A stretch of 64,000 nt of DNA from Lumbricus rubellus. Its lineage: Eukaryota; Annelida; Clitellata; Crassiclitellata; Lumbricidae. The stretch lies in NCBI GenBank assembly GCA_945859605.1, contig OX243822.1, positions 22,864,144 to 22,928,143 on the forward strand, in the 5' to 3' direction. This document shows, one piece after another, positions 1 through 11,954 of this stretch. A model generated the notes under the pieces. It was not told where the DNA came from. It worked only from the letters and a program-made list of their open reading frames with translations, and did not search any database. Made by a program: the position numbers and the translations under genes. Numbering within the stretch: the stretch's first letter is position 1; each line of letters begins with the position of its first letter.

Positions 1-322
1 ACGTGAAAAGACGCCAGCTGTTGGCAAATTGCTTTGTCAACATCCACTCGTCTCAAAGATTTCATTCACTGGTTCAACGGCTGTTGGCAAGGTGTGTGAT
101 CAATTCTGATTGTGATTGTTGCTCATTTCTGTCTGTCTCAAAAAATAATAATCGGAATAATAAAAACTGAAGGCAGAGTTTGAGGGATGTTTTTGGTTTA
201 TAGTATCAATGCACTTGTTTACTAAGAAACTTCTGAGAAGTGTGATTCTAAAGATTTGAAGGATTGTTTGACTAATGACACCAATCCAATGGCAGGACAC
301 TTTGGGATCACACTGATATATA
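1..322. other. Left edge, no gene recognised
   Basis: AT-rich sequence with no coding region that I can support. It ends at the TA target dinucleotide of the transposon that starts at 323. Confidence 0.5.
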
Positions 323-639
323 CAGGGTGGCTCAAAAAAAATGTACCACCGGATAAAATGCAATATCTTTGTAACCGATTGAAATTTTTCTCCGAAAATT
401 TTCCAAATTGAAGGGGAATGAATTTCCAACAATCCCTGAAAGTTTCACTGAAAACGTTTTGTGTTTGCAAAAGTTACAGCTGTTTAAACTTTGATTTTCG
501 TTTTTTCAAATTTCCGTGGAAAAAATTAACGTCAATTCTTGATTTCCATGTCAAATGATATCACTTTTCACTACGGCCTCAGAAATACGTTTTGCAGTTT
601 ATTGTAGGGTATGATGGGAGTGTCCACTCCCTGCTTTAA

Positions 640-2360
640 CCCATTAGTGCCCGACGTCCGTTATAAAGGACGCTCAGAAAACACGTTGCCAAAATTAGAG
701 CTAACTGTATAATATAGTCATCACTATTTTTTTTAATTGGTGGGTCAATTGGCTACAGATTCCACTATTTTGATTGCCGGATTATGTGGATTAGAAATAT
801 TTTATTGCTTGTGCTAATGTGTCTATTGCAGCATGTCTAAAATCCTCGCTACCCTTAGCTATTATATTTATGTTTGGTATTGAACGAGGAAGAATTTAGA
901 GAAAGTGTAAATGTTGTTTGTAGTAGCCATATTGGTCAATATCCTGACAAAATATTATCCCAATTGCCGCAAGTTTTCCAAAGGAAATTTCGATTGCAAT
1001 GTAAGCGTCCTTTATAACGGACGTCGGGCACTAGCCCAGAGATGACGTTTCCTACAGTAAGTCTCTATGCGCCATTGTTCCAGCAATTACCACCGTCTTT
1101 GCATTACTTGTAATATGAAGAAAGCATCAGCCTACAGTTTATTCAGACTGGCGACTCACTATTTTGACATGAATATTGTAGATTTTTGCACTTCTGACAT
1201 GAGTTTGGGTACGGTGGGGCATGTAATGAAGGAGCCTGTACTTGAGGAACATGTACACAGGTCAATTTACCTTGAAACCCATAGCAGCCAGGTGCAAAGA
1301 ACAAGTATCACGCCGCACTATACTGATTATTTGCTGGTGTGATCGCTGTGTTGTAAGAAACTTCTACCCCCTCCCTCCCGAGAGGAGACCGGACTCAATC
1401 TCTGTCCGTCCTCTCCCCGGCCGACCATCTCCTCCCGACGTAGGCTTTGGCTCATTTCTGATTTCCCCTGTTTTGCACTTGGTTCAAGATGCACCCACCC
1501 TGTATAGAACATAATCCTAGTAGGCCTATTATAGTTAGTCTTCAGTGCACGAACTTTTAGGATGGTGGACGAGGGTTGTGTGCAGGGATAGTCACACAGC
1601 CAGAAGAAAGCCATGTCTGTTTTTCAAACTTCCATGTCCCTTCTCTACAATCAAGGCATGGGCGATGTGTTGATATGTAAAATAGGCGCGATGCTAACAT
1701 GATATGAATCAGGCAACGGAAATTGTGATGTCCAATCAGTCTACCTGTGTGACATAGCTTGGTATCTCTTACAAAGTTTACTAAGGCAGCAGAAGTTTGA
1801 CTCAAGGCAACAGATGTAAATGTACACAAGGGTAATGGCGTACCATCCAGTACTCAAGTGCTTGGCGTACCATCCACCCAAAGTCAACGTGCTTCTGCAG
1901 TCCTGTAAGCCTGATGTACAATACGATGGTAACAATCATTGGATTGTACTAGGAAACACAAACTGCCATTGCAAGGCTTTAGAAATGTGATGGAAACCTT
2001 TATCCTTAGAGCCACAAGTATACGTACTATCACAATGCATGAAACGCTCGTGAATAAGCTGGTGCCCTGCACTTGACATTAGGTAAATGAAGATAATTAG
2101 CTAATGAAGTAATTAGATGTTGCAAATCATCAAAAACATTCACCAAGCATTGTATGAAATAAGAAGAAGGCTTAATTTTCAATGGCAACCTAAGCACTAG
2201 GCTAGTGCCCGACGTCCTTTAAAACGGACAGTATGGAAAGTACTGATAATGTAGCACGAATCAATAAATAAGTTATCAGCCATGTTACTGCACCAAGTTG
2301 ATGAGATTACTGAAACCACAACTTCATTTGTTGGGTTTTACCACTTTGGGCACTAATGGG
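640..2360. mobile_element. piggyBac-like TTAA element nested in 323-3456
   Basis: Inverted termini cccattagtgccc (640) and gggcactaatggg (ending 2360) are each flanked by TTAA (636-639 and 2361-2364), the piggyBac target signature. Two further copies of the terminal motif (gtgcccgacgtcc and its complement) lie inside at about 1009-1036 and 2203-2225. The unit may therefore be composite, either two small TTAA MITEs or one split by a later insertion. No transposase can be read in it. Confidence 0.65.
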
Positions 2361-2399
2361 TTAATACGAGCTCGAATTCTTTTTGTGAAGCTTAGTATG

Positions 2400-3020
2400 G
2401 CCGTGTTAATCGGGTGCTGTGGCAACTGATCCCACATTATCAGCAAGACTTCCTTCAGCTAGCCAATGTTCTCCAACTTGGGATGAAATGTCTTGCAGCA
2501 TAGCTTTCCAGACGTGGTAAGCAAGAGGGCTAAGGTCTGGCAATGTTGTTAGTCACCTTTGTCAATAAATTTAGTGGAGTGGATTGCAGAAGTAAGGTAG
2601 CGTCATCAAAATCAGCCTTGCCGTGCGAGCAAGCATGCAGGCGCACAGTCCTGCTGGAAAATAAAACCGCATGTTAGAGCATGGCCTACCTGGTCTTCAA
2701 TTAGTCTGGGTAAGAGAGTTCAGCGATGAGTTTGACATTTATCCTCCTGAATGGGATTAAATGCAGTCTTTTCTGGCACCCATGACACATGCCAGCAAAT
2801 TTGATGCTGAAACCACGATGTGCTTTGCAAACTTGACCCTTTCGATTACCAAGCGAATTTCTTGAAAATTGTACTTTTTCCATTAGACCAAGCGACCACT
2901 TCCTTCCTCGCTTCCAACATCTGATCTTCGTTACATAAACATGTTTACAGATAGCCTTCAATAAGCTCATGAGGCTCCACTTTTCACTAGGTCTTTTGCT
3001 ATGATTACGCGATGTCACAG
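2400..3020 (-). pseudogene. Decayed Tc1/mariner transposase
   Basis: On the minus strand a QQDCAPA block (around 2640-2680) precedes a PLAYHVWKAML block (around 2480-2545). These match the second and third catalytic neighbourhoods of Tc1/mariner transposases (QQDGAPAH and SPDL.P.DYxxW). A further open stretch lies upstream at 2701-3018. Frames are interrupted, so no functional protein is expected. It belongs to the element at 323-3456. Confidence 0.6.
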
Positions 3021-3464
3021 TCTCTGTTCACGCAGCGTCCGAATTTCCATTTTATCTTCCGCAGAAACTTTGCCCATGACGTTCAGTAATGGATTCACGA
3101 ATTGAGTCCATAATCTATAAAAATATCACTAAATACCAACAGTTTGCTGCATAAACAGCTTCTTTACAGCTCTTAGTGAGGTCGTAGGACATCATCATTT
3201 CTTATGATGTAATTTGCAAAAAATCTTAATGAAATCACATTGTATTGGAACTTTATTCTCCGAATTTTTGAAAAAAACGAAATTTTAAGTTTGAACAGCT
3301 GTAACTTTTGCAAACAAGAAAATTTTCAAGTGAAACTTTCAGGGATTGTTGGAATTTCATTTCCCTACAAATTGGGAAATTTTCGGAGAAAAATGTCAAT
3401 CGGTTGCGAAGTTATCGCATTTTATCCGGTGGTACATTTTTTTTTGAGCCACCCTGTATATGTA

Positions 3465-4447
3465 CACGGTGATTCATAAAAAAACGTCCCACTACATATT
3501 TTACTGTAACTCCGCCAAACGTCGGGTTATGTTGACGAAATTTTAGGTGAAGATAGAGGATTCATTTCTGAACATTATGGAAGTTTAAATTTTTTTCCAA
3601 ATTACCCTCCTTTGGCAGATACGCATGCGCGAAGACGCATACGCATTTCTTGGCTGATTCATTAATGATGCGCTGATCCATTGTGTCCGATGCCTCCACA
3701 ATTCGAGGACACAACTCGTTGACATCCCATATTCGAATTCTGTAGACATTGTCTTGCATGACATTACACATCTTATAGTCTACTGGATTTAAATCAAGGC
3801 TGTGGCCACAAAATAGGCGGGATGAAATCAGGAGTTTCAGTTTCCATTACGCAAAGGTCTTCCAAGCTCTGTGCGCCCGAGCGCTATTATGATGGACGAT
3901 GAAATAAGCTTACTCCGTAATGTCACGAATGCCTGGCAAAGTGGAACTTCTCTGTAATATTGTCCATTGACCTCAGCATCTGGTTCGATTAAATGGATAT
4001 GCTCGTACGACCAAGTGCAGAGACCCGACTGATGCCATAAGAGATTTGCTGAAAATTGGTCGATTCCGCAAAAGACGATTTGCTGGAACGTCCCTCTTCT
4101 GTGTACCGGCAGATACGTGATTGCGAACATTCTGATTGTTACTTGGTGATGCCACAGTAAACAATTTCTCACCAGGAGGCTAAACCAGATTAAATTGACC
4201 AGGTTTGCATGACACAACCTCAGTGACTGACAGGAACGTTGGAATCTTGCTTATTTCTCGAGATTATCGTGACGTCATTAGTTTCGTCATCCGCGTTACG
4301 TCATTATAGCTCTGAACGTGACATAATTTATATAGCACCTGGCCAGATAATCATGCTTTATTATTCTGAAATTTCATTAAATTCGATGGTCATCCACATA
4401 AGTTATGCCAACTTATGTAGTGGGACGTTTTTTAATGAATCACCGTG
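3465..4447. mobile_element. Degenerate mariner copy (983 bp)
   Basis: Termini cacggtgattcat (3465) and atgaatcaccgtg (ending 4447) are inverted, continue into a shared aacgtcccacta block, and are flanked by TA (3463-3464 and 4448-4449). The interior encodes broken transposase on the minus strand: the block PANRLLRNRPIFSKS (about 4000-4160) is close to PANRLLRTRPTFSQS in the intact transposase at 59217-60284, so both are the same family. It abuts the right end of the element at 323-3456. Confidence 0.8.
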
Positions 4448-4449
4448 TA

Positions 4450-5552
4450 TATAATAAGTAAAGGATTAAGGCTAAGTGGCTTTGTGCGCATGCATGTATG
4501 GATCCATGTTTATAAAACATTTGCACACTGAATATAAAAATCACACATGTGCTGAACAAAGCTATCTTGAAGTAGCTTAAAATGTGCTTGGAATAGTCGT
4601 CCTTCCAGTAGTTCGTTCCTCAGTTTGTTTTATGTAACGATAATTTTGAGTATTAGTAATAGTAATTAATCTAAGAACTTCTATTTAGTGCAACTATAAA
4701 AAAAAACATCACGACATTAGTTGATGATCACTGTTGAGTTGTTATTTTATGTTTTTCAAATTTCACAACTTCATGCCAGAGTTTGTACTGATATAATCTC
4801 GCTAGCATCCTAGAATCTCTGTTGCCAAGCCGATTTGAAATATGATTTAGAATTCACAATTGTAAATTTGTATGGAAACTACTCAGAGGCACTCCTCACC
4901 TGATAACACCAAGCCATGATAAAAAAGGTTTTTAAATGGTTGCGAAAATGGACAAGACAGACTAATACGTCCATTACAGAGGTTGCTAAGCAACCTATTT
5001 AAGAATGATGGGCTGACCTCAGCGAAGCTTCGATGGAGCACTTTGGAAGTTGGAGACAAAGGACGTAGCAGAGTGAGGAAATCATCTATGACCTCATTGA
5101 CCTGATATGGAATTATTCACAATATGGCAATTCTTCAGTGAATTGATAATTGAGACAAAATAGATGATGCCAGTCTTCCAGTAAATCAAACATTCATATT
5201 ATAAGCTAATCAGTTAGTAAATTCATCAGTCAATCAATCAATCAATGTGGCAAATAAATTAATCAATCAGTTAGTAATCAATCTGTCAATCAGACAGCAA
5301 GCTCGTCTTTCATTGATAATTAGTTCATTAAGCTGGTTTGTGAATGTGCTATTGATATTGGATTTTGGACTTAGGATTTTGTGCTATTTTAAAACATTCG
5401 ACTTCGATTGGATATAAAAATTTTGTACGTTTGTTTATTGTGCCATGTCTGTACACCAAAATGTGGATAGCAATTGGTCTATTAAAGAATATTCTTATTT
5501 TATCTTATCTTATTGATTGACCTTAGAGCGACATTGATTTGATGGCCTTCAG
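4450..5552. other. No gene recognised; presumed ALDH intron
   Basis: AT-rich sequence with short caat/gtca runs near 5220-5300. It precedes the acceptor AG at 5551-5552 of the first visible ALDH exon and is most simply read as intron. I did not find the preceding ALDH exon here. Confidence 0.45.
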
Positions 5553-5696
5553 ATTCTGCTGAGCCAGTCAGCTGGAACTGTGAAGAGAGTATCAATGGAA
5601 CTGGGTGGAAATGCCGCGTTCATTGTCTTTGACAGTGCCAACGTCGATGCGGCAGTGGCTGGTGCGATGGCGTCAAAATTCAGGGCAAGTGGGCAG
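5553..5696 (+). CDS. ALDH5A1: SSADH exon a
   Basis: Follows acceptor ttcag and ends GGGCAG before donor gtagga. It encodes [19 protein letters not shown] and onward to FRASGQ, including the general-base Glu of the ELGG motif. Length is 144 bp and phase is 0. Confidence 0.88.
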
Positions 5697-8517
5697 GTAG
5701 GAGTAACAGCTATTTCACTTGTAATGAAATGTTCATGCGGTCACGATCATCATAGCCTTCATTGTTTATTCAGCATCATCATCATTTGATTGCAGTCCAT
5801 CTTCAGTGTATCATCATCACGTCTCGTCATCATGATAGAAATGAACAGGACTTTGCTCAGCTTCTCTGCTTAAATTCATATTCACTCTTGTTACACATAG
5901 ATATTTATAATATATATATATATATATATGTTGTATATATATAATTACATTCTACAAGTTCTGCACTGGCTTGATGTCTATCAGCATTTTCAATACAGGA
6001 TCACTTCCTTGGTATAGCGTTGTCAGCTAGATCTTGCTCAAGCTTAACCTACGGGATCGTTGCCAGTCTGTGTTGGGTACTCAGGTTAGTCGATTGCTAT
6101 GCTCAGTGGGAATGGGGAGTGCCTTCAGTCCCATTTGCTCGTACCTTCATCATGCAAAACCATGCTTTTTCTATTGTTGGCCTGGCGGTATGGAATGGCT
6201 TTCCTCTTGAGCTGCACCTGTTCCCTAGGTCACTCTCTGACATATTCTATAAGCACTTGAAAACATCTTTTTGGGTGTGCTGAAGTCGGGAGCAGCTTAG
6301 AGTAGTTTTCTTGAAGCGGTGCTATATAAATACTTGAATGAAACTGTCTATGATTTCTTTGTGATTTGGACGTAGACATGCGTCTGCACGAATCGAATTC
6401 TCGTGCAGGAAGGAGTGCACGACCGATTCGTGCAAGCGTTTACAAAAGCCGTTAAACAACTCAAAGTTGGCGATGGATTTGAGGATGGTGTCACGCAGGG
6501 TCCACTGATCAACAGTAGCGCTGTAAAGAAGGTAATTGTAGTTTTAGTACCTTTAAAGTTTAAAGTATCATGCTTCGTAAAAACGTGATGCAACTAGATG
6601 CTAGATTAAAGGTAATTCCACTTACTCAGGCAGGCAGATTCATTTAAGGAAGGATAGATCATTTATATATGTTTATAAAACAAGCGACCTGATGGCTGAT
6701 CGGTAACTTTTAATTGTAAAGATAACTTATGGAAATGGTTAACCAGTAAGACGATGATGATATTTCCACAGAAGTTTGCATAAAAAGATAACGGCTTTAA
6801 GTTAAGGAGTCCTTACCATTCTGATCATTCCATTCAAGAAAGTTCACCAGTCAACAGCAATTTCATACAGGTTTGTATCAGGTAAACTGTTGGAACGGGT
6901 CTAGGGCATTACCTCTCCGGACATTGCCCCCTGTCATTATCCCCCATAGGATATCTCCCCTCTGCCATTACCCCTGGCATTTTCAGAATCAAAAATTGTA
7001 CATAATAGATATGTATTTGTGAGGCACACGGTGTTATAAGCGTTGAATAGGATTGAGTTTGATTGTCATTTGTGATGTTCTCTCGTTAGGTTGAGGAACA
7101 CGTCAGAGATGCGGTTTCGAAAGGAGCTGTGATTATTTCAGGAGGAAAAAGACTCGGAGCAGATAGCAACTTTTTTGAGCCAACTGTTATAACGGGTGTC
7201 AAACAAGACATGATCTGTGCTAACGAGGAAACATTTGGACCTCTGGCACCAGTTATAAAGTAGGATTTCACCGTGTTTACAGTTTCTAATTTTTTCAGTT
7301 ATTTTATAATTTCTTCAGTTATTATGGACAGTTTCTGATTTATCCGGTTTATTTATCGGCTAATTGATTCTCTTCTTACTGCTGTTTTGAATCTTCTTCT
7401 TTGTAGATTATAAGCAGAATAACTGTGTTGTTGGAAAGGCAGAGAAGTAATGTTTGATTGAAGGAGTTTTTCATTCATTCATTCAATATGGAGATTTATA
7501 TAAGCGCTCCATCAAGATTATTACTCAGATGGACTACCGACCCAAACCCAGCTGAAAAGGATGGTTTAAAACCATTCTGCAGAATGTATGGCCTTTCTTA
7601 AATTTCAGAGTGTCAACTACCCGGTATTGATCTCTTGTTTTGCATTGGTTTGTTGTGCTAGACATTCTGGGCATAGTTCTAAAACTGAATCAAAATTGAT
7701 ATGTTTCTCAAATTGATGGTTTCAGCTGGTTTCAATGATGCTGCCTTTTGTGTTGAATTCTGAAATTTAAAAAATGGACATTATTTGTGCATATAAATTT
7801 TAAACCAGCCATTCTGTCCTTTCATGATGGAATGGATTCTTCAGCTGTGGCATCAAAATACAGAACTAATGTGTTATAAATAATTGAAATGTATGAGTTA
7901 ATGGTTTTTCAATTCCTTCAGGTTCAAGACTGAAGAGGAAGCAATTGCGATTGCAAATTCAACTTCATCTGGCCTTGCAGGTTTGTGGTCATTATGGACT
8001 CTCAGAACATATAATCAATGTGATCTGAACTCTTATTAAAGTCGCATGCGTAAAGAAAAGTCACAAGTGCATGGAAGTACAATGTTCAGCTAACAGCTTT
8101 TTTGTGCAGATTTAGCTTTTTCTTTTGCCCAGGAGAGGAATGGGATTTGTGATGTAACTTACCAAGCTAAGTCTATTTATCAATTATCAATAAGTCGAAT
8201 TAGATTGAAGATGACAATACAGGCTGTGGCTTTCTTTTACTTTCTGAAAAACATTTATTAAGATTTTATTAAACTGAACAAGATGGATGTGTGCTTTTTC
8301 TTTCTGCTTAGGCTACTTCTTTTCGCAAGATGTCAGTCAGGTGTGGCGAGTTGCTGAGCAACTTGAGGTTGGAATGGTTGGCATCAACGAAGGCATCCTG
8401 TCTTCCGTTGAAGGTCCTTTTGGTGGAGTCAAGGAGTCTGGGATTGGGAGAGAAGGGTCGAAGTATGGAATTGACGAATACCTACAGATCAAATATCTAT
8501 GCTTTGGTGGAATCTAA
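5553..8517 (+). CDS. ALDH5A1: Succinate-semialdehyde dehydrogenase, 3' exons
   Basis: Partial gene with five exons: 5553-5696, 6376-6531, 7090-7259, 7922-7980 and 8312-8517 (stop TAA). All junctions are GT/AG. The enzyme oxidises succinate semialdehyde to succinate with NAD+ in mitochondria, the last step of the GABA shunt. Visible landmarks are [13 protein letters not shown] (general-base Glu), [13 protein letters not shown] at the start of exon 2 (catalytic Cys, with GQ ending exon 1), [29 protein letters not shown], and the C-terminus [27 protein letters not shown]. These follow the human ALDH5A1 C-terminal half closely and without gaps. The N-terminal exons (transit peptide and most of the NAD+ domain) must lie left of the window. 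The introns carry LINE debris and a duplicated segment. Other ALDH classes are less likely because of the [11 protein letters not shown] ending. Confidence 0.9.
5895..5943. repeat. (TA)n microsatellite
   Basis: A TA-dinucleotide run inside the ALDH intron, interrupted by gttg. Confidence 0.8.
6020..6345 (+). mobile_element. Truncated CR1/L2-type LINE 3' end
   Basis: The reading frame ending at 6283 contains [19 protein letters not shown] followed by [10 protein letters not shown]. This resembles the common C-terminus of CR1/L2-type non-LTR reverse transcriptases (AFSVAGPRLWNSLPL, then FKKKLKT). It is followed by gcggtgctatataaata, a tail shared with other repeats here (23220-23260 and 57390-57410). 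It is 5'-truncated and lies in an ALDH intron. Confidence 0.5.
6376..6531 (+). CDS. ALDH5A1: SSADH exon b
   Basis: Acceptor gacgtag lies directly before ACA TGC GTC, encoding TCVC with the catalytic Cys. The exon ends at AVKK before donor gtaatt. Length is 156 bp and phase is 0. Confidence 0.88.
7090..7259 (+). CDS. ALDH5A1: SSADH exon c
   Basis: Acceptor gttag; encodes [19 protein letters not shown] to [11 protein letters not shown] plus two bases of the Lys codon, then donor gtagga. The split Lys codon is completed by the first base of the next exon. Confidence 0.85.
7922..7980 (+). CDS. ALDH5A1: SSADH exon d
   Basis: Acceptor cttcag; encodes [19 protein letters not shown] plus one base of a Gly codon, then donor gtttgt. 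A 59-bp exon that matches the family at this place. Confidence 0.85.
8005..8141. repeat. Direct repeat, copy 1 (ALDH intron)
   Basis: About 135 bp beginning agaacatat and running through actcttattaaagtc, aagtgcatggaagt and cttttgcccaggag. It is repeated at 8529-8658 in the same orientation with a few differences. Confidence 0.75.
8312..8517 (+). CDS. ALDH5A1: SSADH last exon
   Basis: Acceptor cttag; encodes [19 protein letters not shown] through to the C-terminal KYLCFGGI and stop TAA at 8515-8517. The conserved [14 protein letters not shown] segment is present. Confidence 0.9.
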
Positions 8518-8528
8518 GAGCATTAAGT

Positions 8529-8658
8529 AGAACATATCAATGTAGTCTGTACTCTTATTAAAGTCACATGCGTAAAGAAACGTCACAAGTGCATGGAAGC
8601 AGAACAGCTAACAGCTTTTTGTACAGAATTAGCTTTTTATTTTGCCCAGGAGGGAATG
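8529..8658. repeat. Direct repeat, copy 2 (ALDH 3' UTR)
   Basis: Second copy of the 8005-8141 segment, starting 12 bp after the ALDH stop codon. The final coding exon lies between the two copies, which suggests a small local duplication involving the 3' end of the gene. Confidence 0.75.
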
Positions 8659-9204
8659 TCAAAGTTTTGCGTATGACTCAATGTATGGAGGAGCATTATT
8701 GCCAGAGCTTCAACCTCCAACTATTAATTTGTTTGAAAATCTACTTTGTGTGTGAGGGTTGGCAAGCAGCAAGGATCAGGAAGGACTCTCATTTTAGGAT
8801 ATATTTCGTTTGCAAATTTCTTCAAATGAATTTGCGACTTTTAAGTAAGATGTGCGAACACAACTGAGTGGTCAGATTTAAAATGATTCCTGGTCCTTTC
8901 TTTTGCAAATTGGACATGTTACATTTTTCACTTGAGGTTGGACATCGGAATAATTGATACATACACACACCCCCCACCGTGGCACTTCCAACCCTCATGA
9001 TAACCAACGTAATTACGTTGTAAAAAAATCTTTACAAGAATCATAGCTGAGCATCTGATGGCAATTGTTTTAAAATCCATTGTTGTACGATTCTGAATAA
9101 TAATTGTTTAGCAGCTGAATAAGAACATCTCAAAACCTTTGAGAGATTCTTAAATGTGTTTTATATCAATGTTCTAGCATGCCGTTACATATTTACATTA
9201 TTTA

Positions 9205-9691
9205 TCTACATAAATACGTGAGCAGGGAAACAAAGAAAAGACTGGTAAGAGCACTGATCTTCCCAGTGGTCCTATATGGATGTGAGACATGGACAAAAAC
9301 ACGGGATATGGAAAAGAAAATCAACGCGTGTGAGATGTGGATTTGGAGAAAGATGCTAAGGATTTCATGGACGGAGAAGAGAACTAACGAATCGGTGCGC
9401 GAGGAGCTTGGAATAGAGAGGGAGGAGACACTGCAGCAAACAGCAACTTGGAGAAAATTGAGCTACTTTGGCCATGTGATGAGATCTAACGGTCTGGAAA
9501 AGGAGCTGATGACGGCATGCGGTGAGGGAAGGAGAAGATGCGGAAGACCTAGGAAGAAATGGTTGGATGAGGTACAGGAAAAGTCTGGCATGAGACTGGA
9601 GGAGCTACGAGAGGCGACTAGAGAGAGGAGACGTTGGAGAGAATACACCAAGGCTTTCGCCAGAGCTCCAGAAGCTGACGGCACCAGGTGA
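9205..9691 (+). mobile_element. Non-LTR retrotransposon RT C-terminus (5'-truncated)
   Basis: The open frame contains KKRLVRALIFPVVLYGCETW, ACEMWIWRKMLRISWTEKRTN, YFGHVMRSN and GRPRKKWLDEV, ending with a stop at about 9691. This is the conserved tail after the RT domain in many animal non-LTR elements (RLR.GHV.R, GRPR..W.D). Only about 160 residues remain and no RT catalytic motif is present, so it is a dead 5'-truncated copy. An untranslated tail with aataaa-like sequence follows (about 9800-9825). Related but distinct tails occur at 23683 and 51778. Confidence 0.8.
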
Positions 9692-10677
9692 CCAGGTGAT
9701 CTACATAATATTGTATAGCTATATGTGTTTAATCGTAGTTTTATCTATGTAGTGTGTCCTTTAGAAAACTGAACATAGGGTTGCTCGTGTCCTGACTATA
9801 CAAAACTGTGACCAATAAATGGTCTTCAGTCAGTTTATCATGAAGGCAGTGAAAGAACAAGTCTAGACTGATCTTGGTGAATCAGTCATGTGCATTGTAT
9901 GTTCATTGTGTCTACGACTACGCAGATCATCCTGCACTGGAGGATGAAGGCTTTAATATGACCAGGGTGAGATGACACTCAAATGTATAGATGTATGTCC
10001 ATAATGACACACAGGCAGTTGCATATTCAGGACACGGGCACCTCTGCAGAAAGTTTTGTAATGGACAGAACTGTGTAGGTAAGCCTAGTGTAGATAATAA
10101 TGATTATGGAAGGAAACAAGAAGATGGGGATTTTTATAAATAGGCTACATGTATAGTTGAACATAAGCATTGCAGTATAACCAGAATATTGTAATAAATT
10201 GTAGAAAGTGTGTGAATTGTTTTAGTATATGCCTATGTTTTTAAATGCAATTATTGTAAGCAATGAACTGTTATGTAGAAACTTAAAGCTGACTGCACGT
10301 CTACAATCATATCTTTTTGAGAGGAAACTGGTGGCCATGACTATCGTTGCAGAATTCTTCAAAACATAATAATTTCTTACTTGCTGGTCAGTGTTTTATT
10401 TAGTCCCTCTGCTTTGGGGGTTTAGGTTTATGGGAGGGGCGTGAAAAAATGGCCATTTTGGGCTGACGACAACCACTCAGCCAGACAACGACGACGTATT
10501 TTGAAGGAACATAGGTTTACCGTCTACATCAGCAACTTCTGTTTTGTCATTGAGTCCGCTAAATTGGCGATGCTATTCCTATTCTGCTAGTTCTGATATT
10601 CAAAGAAGCATGAACACAGTATGATTATAAGTCATAACATGAACAGATGATAACAATAATTAGGTGATAACAATAAT
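9692..10677. other. No gene recognised
   Basis: Intergenic AT-rich sequence between the LINE remnant and the hAT element at 10678. I see no supported coding region. Confidence 0.5.
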
Positions 10678-11034
10678 CAGGGCCGGATTAAGGCATGTTC
10701 AACATGTTCGGCCGAACAGGGGCCCCCACACTTTAGGGGGCCCCCACACATGCGGGGGGAAAAAATTGAGGCAAAATTCTGATGATTTGGACTTGATGAC
10801 TAAAAAAAAGGTCATCAACTTTTTTGGGCGGATGAAATGCTATTATTCTTCCGAAAATTTCGCCAGATGGCTATAAAAAGGTCATCAACTTTTTTGGGTG
10901 GATGAAATGCTATTATTCTCCCGAAAATTTCGCCAGATGGCTAAAAAAAGGTCATCAACTTTTTTGATGGATATGAGAAAAAATTTCACCAAATTTTTCC
11001 GAACAGGGCCCCCACATTTCTTAATCCGACCCTG
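10678..11034. mobile_element. hAT MITE (357 bp)
   Basis: Inverted termini cagggccggattaag (10678) and cttaatccgaccctg (ending 11034), flanked by the 8-bp target duplication acaataat (10670-10677 and 11035-11042). The interior has two full copies and one partial copy of a unit of about 66 bp (aaaaggtcatcaactttttt). No coding capacity. The 8-bp duplication and CAGGG terminus identify it as hAT. Confidence 0.9.
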
Positions 11035-11825
11035 ACAATAATTAGTCTAGGTTTGGCTATATATGCAGCCATTCAAAGGATCGATCTGTCGAACTGCTAG
11101 GCCTAATTTTACAAATGTCACCTGGCGAATGAAAGGGGGCTGCGTCGACCTTTAGAAGAGTCGATCGAATCGTGCTGAGCCGATCTCCTGCAGCTCTTCG
11201 ATCGTGTCACAGTGTTGCCATTGCTCTACATGTAAGACCTAGGCTATATCAAAGATTTTAGAGTCTTTAGTCGAAGACTCTAATATCTTTGGCGTAATTG
11301 CAGTATCAAGGACAGAAGCATATAATTATGGAGTAGGCGTATCTATTGACGACACTAACCATAACGACCTACACGACGCCTAATTAATCTGATCCTAACC
11401 GACCCTTACGACGCTTAAACTGACGCTCATGACGCCCAACCCGGGCAATCACGTACTGTTCCCGATTATTACTGCAGTCATGCCTAGGTCTAAACCTCTC
11501 CGCAAGCACATTGTAGGCCTACAAATCTGATGTGTCACCACAGAAGTAGGCTAAGCTATGAATGATTTTTTAAAAGATTCTAGGAGCTATATTAAAAAGC
11601 TCTGTTAAAATCTATCGACGCAAAGCATTTCGGTATCGATTATTTTATGCAAGAAAGGCTCAAGATCTCGGACTGAAAGAACAAACTAATCGAGAAACGG
11701 ATACCGCTGTCTAAGGCCACGCCTACCTCTACAACCACGCCTTCCTCACTCAATCTCTCCTCCGCTTTCTTGCTACCGTCTCTTGCATCGTCGTCGTCTC
11801 CCTCGTTTCCTTCGTGACTCGCTAG
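11035..11825. other. Upstream region of the kinase gene
   Basis: No coding region supported. It includes the immediate 5' flank of the TSSK-like gene. I see no clear TATA box within the last 100 bp. Confidence 0.4.
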
Positions 11826-11954
11826 ATGGCTACGCAGGAGATCTCGCAATCTCTCGTTGACCGAGTGGCCGTTCTACTGCAGTTCAGCGGTTATCGACTG
11901 CTCGCTTCCCAAGCCATCCACGGAGCACACGGCTATCTGATGGACTGCGAAAAG
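11826..11954 (+). CDS. TSSK-like exon 1
   Basis: ATG start, 43 codons, ends GAA AAG before donor gtatac (phase 0). Encodes the first beta-strands with a degenerate Gly-loop. Confidence 0.75.

Larger units (their letters stand above)
323..3456. mobile_element. Tc1/mariner-like element with nested insertion
   Basis: The ends are inverted copies: cagggtggctcaaaaaaaat at 323 and its complement ending at 3456, each flanked by TA (321-322 and 3457-3458). The inverted homology continues for roughly 200 bp inward (ccaccggataaaatgc, then ctccgaaaattttcc). The core holds a decayed transposase on the minus strand (about 2400-3020). A piggyBac-like unit (640-2360) is inserted in the left half, so the element was about 1.4 kb originally. 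TA target duplications and this transposase remnant fit the IS630/Tc1/mariner superfamily. Confidence 0.75.

Noticed and set aside
1485..1510. Extra transposon end (caccctgtata) inside the TTAA element
   Set aside because: Resembles Tc1/mariner ends in this window, but no partner end could be located.
4968..5110. Possible missing upstream ALDH exon
   Set aside because: Translations near here show none of the expected SSADH residues (for example the SFTGST segment), so the upstream exon is taken to lie outside the window.
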